In this document: piece by piece, positions 35,758-40,789 of the stretch
How the letters are laid out: the number at the start of each line of letters is the position of its first letter
Numbering within the stretch: the first letter of the stretch is position 1
Assembly (NCBI GenBank): GCA_009379725.1
Contig: WHTF01000019.1
Span: 1 to 40,789 of the forward strand
DNA length: 40,789 bases
Source of the DNA: Deltaproteobacteria bacterium
GTDB taxonomy: Bacteria; Desulfobacterota; Binatia; UBA9968
Direction of reading: 5' to 3'
Program-made: the position numbers and the translations under genes
The notes under the pieces: model-generated
What the model was told of the DNA's origin: nothing
Databases searched by the model: none
What the model saw: only the letters and a program-made list of their open reading frames with translations

Positions 35758-37561
35758 ATTTTACCTCGTTTAGAATTAACCAGAAGCGGCTACCCTTGTC
35801 CAGCCCAGATTCCACACCCACTTCTCCGTTCATGCGCTGCACAGCTTTGCGAACAATCGCCAGGCCGATACCCGTGCCGCCATATTTCTTCTCCGGATAG
35901 ACCTGTCCGAAAATCTGAAAAATTCGTTCGTGATGCGACGGATCGATGCCGACCCCATTGTCCTCGAACCATAAGCGCACTTTGCCGTCGAGCCGCTCGC
36001 TGCGGACACGAACATCGGGGACTACTCCCACCGGCACGAATTTGACCGCGTTGCCCAGCAGATTGGTCAAGCACTGCGTCAAGTAAGCCTCGTGTCCGAG
36101 CACGCGATGAAGCGGCTTCTCCACGAGGATATGGGCTTGCGGCGCCTGAAATTCGGGACGGGTCGAAAGAATATCCTCTATCAGCGCTTCCAAATTAACG
36201 GGGTGCAAACCAATCTCGCCTTTGGCAACTCTACTGTAGGCGAGCACGTCCTGAATCAGCGAATCCAGCCGGTTGGCGGATCGGGAGATTCTATCCAGAT
36301 ATTGCATGGCATCGGGGTCAAGCCGGTCTTTGTAATCGGCCAGCAAAGCCTTGGCGTAACCTTGCATGGCGCGCAACGGCGCACGCATGTCGTGCGAGAT
36401 ACTGTAGGAGAATGCTTCCAACTCACCGATGGTCTCTTGCAGTCTAACAGTGCGCTGCTCGACCAGCGCATCGAGCCGCCTGGCTTCCGATTTCATGAGC
36501 TCCTCGGCTTGCTTGCGCACCGTGATCTCATTGTCGGTGATCAGCACTCTTGCCGGATTGCCGCGCGCGTCATGATCCAATACCCAGCGGGTGCTGACGT
36601 GGATGCGAGCACCGTCGCGACGCGTCTGGATAAGGTCACCGGCCCAGCGATTGTCTCGTTGCAACGTACCAATGATCTGTTCCAGGGGTTCCGGGAATTC
36701 CGTGTAAAGCAATTCGGCCTTGACTTTGCCCAGCGCCTCTGCCCGGGTCCAGCCATAGATTTCCTCGGCGCCACGATTCCAAAAAACAATTGTATTCTGC
36801 ATATCGCGCACAATGATCGCATCGGTGCTCAAGTCCAACAGGCGCGCCTGTTCTGCAAGGTGGCGTTGGTTCTCCTGAGTCTCGGAGAGCATCCGATTGA
36901 AGGCGTCGGTGAGTATTCCGAGCTCATCTTCCGTCAGCTTGGGAGCGCGAACCGAGTAATCGCCGCGCTGGGAGACGGTTTGCGCGGCCTGGGTCAGCGC
37001 CAGGATAGGATCGGAAATGCGCTTTTGTAGCAAAGTGGAAAGGATGAACGCCAAAGCCAACGAGCCGAAGAGAACCGCCGTAACGATCGTGCCATAGAGC
37101 CAAAATTGTTCGTACAGCCTGCGGAAAGACGATTGCAAGTACAACGTGCCAATGGGTTTCTGCTCCTGCGTCACCGGCATGAAAAGAATCACTGCGCCCT
37201 CTATGAACCGATAGCCGTCGCTTTCGAGCCGGGCTGGAAGCATGGAAGTTTCCAGTGTCGACGGATACTTCGCGAAGACCCTCCCCTCGCGGTCATACAG
37301 CGCCGCCGCCACGATGTCCGGCTCGGCTCTGAGCGCGGCCAATATGTCCTCGGCGACCGCCCGATTGTCGAAGGCCAGCGTGGCGGCGCTGTTGTCGGCA
37401 ATCACCGCCGCCAATGTAGAAAGATCGCGGACAAGTTGTGCTCTGAAGGCGAAAGCTTCGTAGGTCACGAAAGCGGCGGCGGTCACCAGCAAGACAATAA
37501 CGCTGGCCGACAGAATGACCGCGCGGACGCGCTTCTTGATCGAGGTTTGCAACTGCGCCAT
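35747..37561 (-). CDS. Membrane sensor histidine kinase (CHASE8-like, HAMP, PAS)
   Basis: The 604-residue kinase has membrane helices at about 14-36 and 155-178. Between them lies a periplasmic domain with LAAVIADNSAATLAFDNR, as in CHASE8 sensors. A HAMP domain (178-231) follows, then PAS (240-355), a HisKA domain with His390 in SYSISHDMRAPL, and HATPase (490-600) with NLLGNAVKF, GVGIDP and GGTGIGLAIV. It begins two bases after the yfiR-like gene, so the periplasmic YfiR-like protein may control it, as YfiR controls the CHASE8 cyclase YfiN in Pseudomonas. That link is inference. Confidence 0.93.
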   Translation of the reverse strand: MAQLQTSIKKRVRAVILSASVIVLLVTAAAFVTYEAFAFRAQLVRDLSTLAAVIADNSAATLAFDNRAVAEDILAALRAEPDIVAAALYDREGRVFAKYPSTLETSMLPARLESDGYRFIEGAVILFMPVTQEQKPIGTLYLQSSFRRLYEQFWLYGTIVTAVLFGSLALAFILSTLLQKRISDPILALTQAAQTVSQRGDYSVRAPKLTEDELGILTDAFNRMLSETQENQRHLAEQARLLDLSTDAIIVRDMQNTIVFWNRGAEEIYGWTRAEALGKVKAELLYTEFPEPLEQIIGTLQRDNRWAGDLIQTRRDGARIHVSTRWVLDHDARGNPARVLITDNEITVRKQAEELMKSEARRLDALVEQRTVRLQETIGELEAFSYSISHDMRAPLRAMQGYAKALLADYKDRLDPDAMQYLDRISRSANRLDSLIQDVLAYSRVAKGEIGLHPVNLEALIEDILSTRPEFQAPQAHILVEKPLHRVLGHEAYLTQCLTNLLGNAVKFVPVGVVPDVRVRSERLDGKVRLWFEDNGVGIDPSHHERIFQIFGQVYPEKKYGGTGIGLAIVRKAVQRMNGEVGVESGLDKGSRFWLILNEVKYDN

Positions 37562-37563
37562 GA

Positions 37564-38241
37564 CTATTGGTCTCTGACGATTTCCGCAGCGCGCAGCAGC
37601 CGGGGATCGAGCGCCAGCCGTGCGGCCGTGGCCGCCTTGACATTGACACGAAGCTTGATTTTATTTTGCTCGGTTAAAAATCTAACCATGCCGTCGTGAG
37701 AAAGCGTGAATCCTTCGATATCGCTGACGGTCAGGATGCTTCTGCCCCGCAGCGCGGCGATAATTTCTTTAATCTGGCGCGCAGCCGACCCGCTGATGTA
37801 AAGAATATGACACGTTTTGATTTCTTGCACAGTACGGTAATGCCGCACAACGAATTTTCGGGCATGTGCCGTCTCGCCGCGCACGGCCTCGTCCAAGGCA
37901 TCGCCGAACGGATTTTCACCGAGCACACAGATGAAGATGGGGCTGCTCGCATCTTCAAAAGCATTGCTCGGCCACTGCGTGAACTGTGCCAGGCGCCAGA
38001 GAAATACGGCCTTTAATTGATATTCTTTGGAGACTTGCGCAAAAACAGGCGCGAGCGCCAAATAAAACACGGCAAAGAACAGCGGGCAAAGCTTCCAGTA
38101 ACGAAAAGACCGAACCACCTGGCCGAGAACGGATGGCTTGAGCGGCCTGCCCGCGCCGGCCTGCTGTACCGGTGCATTCGGCGAGCCGCCGGACGTAGCA
38201 GGCCCGTACCCTGCGCCGCGCGTGGGTTTATTTCGCGCCAT
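37564..38241 (-). CDS. YfiR family (DUF4154) periplasmic protein
   Basis: The 225-residue protein has an unusual proline- and glycine-rich stretch (1-44), then a signal segment (LCPLFFAVFYLALAPVFA, about 51-68). The YfiR domain follows: EYQLKAVFLWRLAQFTQWP, FICVLGENPFG, CHILYISGSAARQIKEI and ILTVSDIEGF. YfiR proteins sit in the periplasm and repress a membrane signalling partner. The first 44 residues may not be translated: a start near the GTG codons at residues 42-43 would leave a normal signal peptide and end the 14-base overlap with the receptor gene. It lies between the TonB receptor and the kinase. Confidence 0.88.
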   Translation of the reverse strand: MARNKPTRGAGYGPATSGGSPNAPVQQAGAGRPLKPSVLGQVVRSFRYWKLCPLFFAVFYLALAPVFAQVSKEYQLKAVFLWRLAQFTQWPSNAFEDASSPIFICVLGENPFGDALDEAVRGETAHARKFVVRHYRTVQEIKTCHILYISGSAARQIKEIIAALRGRSILTVSDIEGFTLSHDGMVRFLTEQNKIKLRVNVKAATAARLALDPRLLRAAEIVRDQ

Positions 38242-40210
38242 TATTGCCCGTCCAAAATTTCCATGTCACTTTGCCATAAACGCTGCGGGGGATTTCCTGG
38301 CGCGTGGCCGGCGCGCCGAATTCAGGATGCTGCTTGTCCAAAAGATTTTGGCCGACAATCGCGAATTCCCAATTGGGGGTTGGGCGCCAGCCTAGCCGCA
38401 AATCCAACGCAACATAGCTGGGCACCGTCGGGCCGCGCTGGTTGAGATTGTCGACGTAACGCAGCACCGAATCGAACTCCAAATCCGCCGGCAGATTTAC
38501 CATGGAGTGCAGGAGGAACTGGTGATGCGGGTCGTTGCCTTCACCGCGGCCGCGATTGATGTCGAGGCTGTTGCCGAGCCGAATCTCTTTCCTGAAGTAA
38601 GTGTAGCCGCCGCGCAGGCGCCACCGATCGAGGGGCTGCCACGTGGCTGAAAGCTCCACGCCGTAGGTTTTGGCGCGCAGGCCGTTTAAGATAATGAATT
38701 GACCGGGCGCGCCGGCGATCGGCTCGACGCTGCGGATGTCGTCATAGTCATTAAAGAAAGTTGAAATTGACAAGCCGAGCCGTTGGGCTAATTCCGTTCG
38801 ATAACCGAGCTCATAGGCGAGGACGGTCTCCGAGTCGAACCTGTCTCCGCCGCCTTGAAGGATGAATGGCGGCGAGCTCGGCGCGAAGATTTCGGTATCG
38901 ATGCGGCTGGGCGAACGCACCGCACGCGACACCGCCGCCCACAGCGTCTGGTCCGTGACCGGCGTCCAGGCGATGCGCACACTGGGCTGGAATTCGAAAC
39001 CCGAGTAATCGTTGTGCTCGAACTTCGAGCCGATCGTGAGAAACATTCGCTCTGGAAGCAGAGTAATTTCATCCTGCACGAAGGCGCTGAAAAGGTGCAG
39101 ATCGCGCCTGCCCGGCAGAAAGGCAATCGGCGCGGCGTTATCGACTTCGTCGTGCATGAGCCGATAACCGCCGCCCCAGATGAACCGGTTGCGCTCGCCC
39201 AGCGGCAGGCGATGATCGAATTCGATGTCGTAGGTGTTCAGGACTTCGGTAATCGAGTTTGGAATCCGCCGTCGTGTCCTGTCCCAATACACCTGCACCG
39301 TTAAGTCGGACTCGCCTGCCAACGGGTGGGTCCATCGGCCGATCAGGTTCTGGCCATCGACGGTGACGTCGCCGGGTCCAGTCTGCGCAATCTCACCGCC
39401 GTAGAAATCACCTTGCAAGGTCGCCCTTGTACCGCCCGGCGGCAACCAGTCGGCGCGAAACCCTCCCTGGCCCAGGAACCAGTTGTTGGTCGCATCGCGT
39501 CCACTTGGCAACAGTGCGTTGTCGCGATCAAAGCCCATGCCGTAAAGACGGAAGTAAACGTCCTGACCGATCTTGTCGCCATAGCGGGCATTGCCGAAGC
39601 CCCTGAGAAACGAACCGCCGCCGCCGCTCAGGAGCGCGCCTTGCGTATCTCGGGCGGTTTTGGTGATGACATTGATGACCCCGTTGACGGCGTTGGCGCC
39701 CCACAAGGTCGCCCCCGGCCCGCTGATGACTTCGATGCGGTCGACGTCTTCGAGCATGACGTTCTGCACGTCCCAAAAGACCCCGGAAAAAAGCGGCGTA
39801 TAGACAGTACGGCCGTCGATCAGCACGAGTAGTTTGTTGGCCGTGGTCGCGTTAAAGCCGCGCGCGCTGATCGCCCATGTGCTGGAATTGACCTGAGCGA
39901 CTTGAAGATTGGAAGCCAGGCGCAGCGCTTCTGGCAGACTCGTCGCGCCGGAGCGGCGGATCTCTTCGGAGGTAATGACCTGAACTGCGGAGGCCGCATC
40001 CACGAGGCGTTCAGGTCGTTTCGATACGGTAGTGATCTCGAGATTGAACAGTTCTTCGAAAGGCACTTTCTTTAGGGCGCCGACGTCGCTGGCCAGTTGA
40101 GTGTTGGTCTGCGCCATCGCCGGGCCGAAAAGAGCTGCCAGTATTACCACCGCTGCCCAGCGTCCCGAGCGCAACGGTCGAACCAAGGCATCGACTAGAT
40201 AATGAGTCAT
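38228..40210 (-). CDS. TonB-dependent outer membrane receptor
   Basis: The 660-residue protein has a signal peptide cleaved after AMA (residue 33). A plug domain covers about 60-185: VITSEEIRRSGATSLPEAL, ISARGFNATTANKLLVLIDG, EVISGPGATLWGANAVNGVINVITK shown here in part, with GATLWGANAVNGVINV as core. A 22-strand barrel ends KVTWKFW with a terminal aromatic region. This plug type is shared by receptors encoded beside yfiR genes. The ligand may be a siderophore, vitamin or plant polymer; no substrate gene is nearby. It is first in the receptor-yfiR-kinase-regulator operon. Confidence 0.94.
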   Translation of the reverse strand: MTHYLVDALVRPLRSGRWAAVVILAALFGPAMAQTNTQLASDVGALKKVPFEELFNLEITTVSKRPERLVDAASAVQVITSEEIRRSGATSLPEALRLASNLQVAQVNSSTWAISARGFNATTANKLLVLIDGRTVYTPLFSGVFWDVQNVMLEDVDRIEVISGPGATLWGANAVNGVINVITKTARDTQGALLSGGGGSFLRGFGNARYGDKIGQDVYFRLYGMGFDRDNALLPSGRDATNNWFLGQGGFRADWLPPGGTRATLQGDFYGGEIAQTGPGDVTVDGQNLIGRWTHPLAGESDLTVQVYWDRTRRRIPNSITEVLNTYDIEFDHRLPLGERNRFIWGGGYRLMHDEVDNAAPIAFLPGRRDLHLFSAFVQDEITLLPERMFLTIGSKFEHNDYSGFEFQPSVRIAWTPVTDQTLWAAVSRAVRSPSRIDTEIFAPSSPPFILQGGGDRFDSETVLAYELGYRTELAQRLGLSISTFFNDYDDIRSVEPIAGAPGQFIILNGLRAKTYGVELSATWQPLDRWRLRGGYTYFRKEIRLGNSLDINRGRGEGNDPHHQFLLHSMVNLPADLEFDSVLRYVDNLNQRGPTVPSYVALDLRLGWRPTPNWEFAIVGQNLLDKQHPEFGAPATRQEIPRSVYGKVTWKFWTGNNGAK

Positions 40211-40309
40211 AGTTAAATTTTTTTAATGCTTGGTTGAGAACCACAGAATTTGATGAGCAATCAACGTCGTTTGTTTCGGCATGCGGTGTTATTCTCGAAT
40301 TGGGACAGT

Positions 40310-40337
40310 TGTATATGGACTAGTTTCATCTAGTCAA
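40310..40337 (-). promoter_or_regulatory. Promoter of the TonB receptor operon with overlapping palindrome
   Basis: On the minus strand TTGACT (40332-40337) and TATACA (40310-40315) are 16 bases apart. The perfect inverted repeat GACTAG-N6-CTAGTC (40318-40335) covers the -35 box and most of the spacer. A repressor dimer bound there would block transcription. Confidence 0.6.
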
Positions 40338-40611
40338 CGCGTTGTTAAATGGCCCCTTCAGCTTCGGTCAGTTTGAGAAGTTTTATAATCAAGTTAATTT
40401 GTAGGAAAGCAGAACTCACAATTATCGCGGAAAGCGGGTCATCTGTTTAGTCAACGGGGTTACGCTTCTATTTGTTGCGTTTGGATAAATCGGAGATCTA
40501 TCACACCGCCGACGCTGTCTCTGTCAGATTTACGACAAAGCCATGAGGGCATCGGCTCAAGAAATCGGTGACTCGATGGTATTTCGTTGGTGCCGCAAAA
40601 GTTGACTAGGA
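40338..40611. other. Intergenic DNA without a recognised gene
   Basis: This AT-richer stretch between the receptor promoter and the DUF1003-like gene holds no convincing reading frame. A single GACTAG half-site at about 40604 matches the receptor palindrome arm. I see nothing else to assign. Confidence 0.5.
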
Positions 40612-40789
40612 TTATCGAGGCGTGGTTTTCTCGATTTGAGCCATTACATTTTCCGGATCAACATCTTTTGCTAGTTCCGGCAATTCCGAATTCTTAGATG
40701 CCTCAACTCCCATTCGCTCGGCTATCGCGGTGGCAAGCGTGATTAATCGAGTTACTTCATGTTCAGCCAAAAGACTGATGTGTAAGTCG
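40612..40789 (-). CDS. DUF1003-like membrane protein (partial, C-terminal end only)
   Basis: The last 59 codons of a minus-strand gene enter from the right edge and stop at the TAA at 40612-40614. They read HISLLAEHEVTRLITLATAI, then AERMGV and later LAKDVDPENVMAQIEKTTPR. This matches the C-terminal cytoplasmic tail of DUF1003 proteins, where a leucine-leucine-alanine-glutamate-histidine-glutamate element is followed by a helix and D-x-D-P. The membrane part lies outside the window. DUF1003 proteins have no settled function. Confidence 0.6.
   Translation of the reverse strand, partial: DLHISLLAEHEVTRLITLATAIAERMGVEASKNSELPELAKDVDPENVMAQIEKTTPR

Overview
The window looks like a chromosomal segment of a Gram-negative bacterium with an outer membrane (TonB-dependent receptor, LemA lipoprotein). 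It has moderately high GC and dense gene packing with many ATGA overlaps. The order rplU-rpmA-obgE-proB-proA-nadD-rsfS-gpmI-comF resembles Geobacter-like Deltaproteobacteria. The accessory content (amidohydrolases, a VOC dioxygenase-like protein, a P450-type ferredoxin, a NitT/TauT-type permease, an ADP-forming acyl-CoA synthetase) fits an uncultured soil or subsurface Desulfobacterota/Binatota-like lineage. This placement is inference from gene content, not from a marker tree.

Layout. 1-8511, all minus: a methyltransferase cut by the left edge, then the housekeeping operon read from rplU down to comF, with a promoter before rplU and a terminator after rpmA. 8690-12329, plus: an autoregulated-looking MarR gene overlapping an orphan ABC permease, then a LemA/TPM/TPM envelope cluster. 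12369-19580, minus: a HAD-fold protein lacking its catalytic aspartates, a D-aminoacylase-type amidohydrolase, a macro-domain protein, then grdC-grdA and an ADP-forming acyl-CoA synthetase. 19791-20778: HNH nuclease, small membrane protein and RidA. 20793-24876, minus: one operon of VOC protein, FMN hydroxy-acid oxidase, LemA, HtpX and a zinc-ribbon protein. 25154-29399: an accessory stretch with an amidohydrolase stub, a ferredoxin, a TauE permease, a decayed toxin-antitoxin pair, repeat pieces, two SDR enzymes and gene remnants. 29447-30298: a CutA-Nudix fusion. 30542-40210, minus: a giant hybrid kinase, then a TonB receptor/YfiR/histidine kinase/response regulator operon. The right edge cuts a DUF1003-like gene.

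The most notable item is at 14462-14932. What looks like a 109-residue ORF is the C-terminal part of a full-length glycine-reductase component A (GrdA) selenoprotein. An in-frame TGA at 14807-14809 falls exactly at the C-F-V-Sec site of the family, and a well-formed hairpin starts 7 nt after it. grdA overlaps grdC, the acyl-accepting component, and is followed by an ADP-forming acyl-CoA synthetase. No grdB, grdD or thioredoxin genes are nearby. This suggests a non-clostridial, rearranged selenium-dependent reductase pathway that may conserve energy through acyl-CoA instead of acetyl phosphate. That last step is a hypothesis.

Several genes are broken: both halves of a RelE-type toxin-antitoxin pair have single-base frameshifts, a tryptophanase-like gene has lost its middle, and an amidohydrolase is reduced to 22 codons. 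The long housekeeping genes show no frameshifts, so these look like real decay rather than poor sequence.
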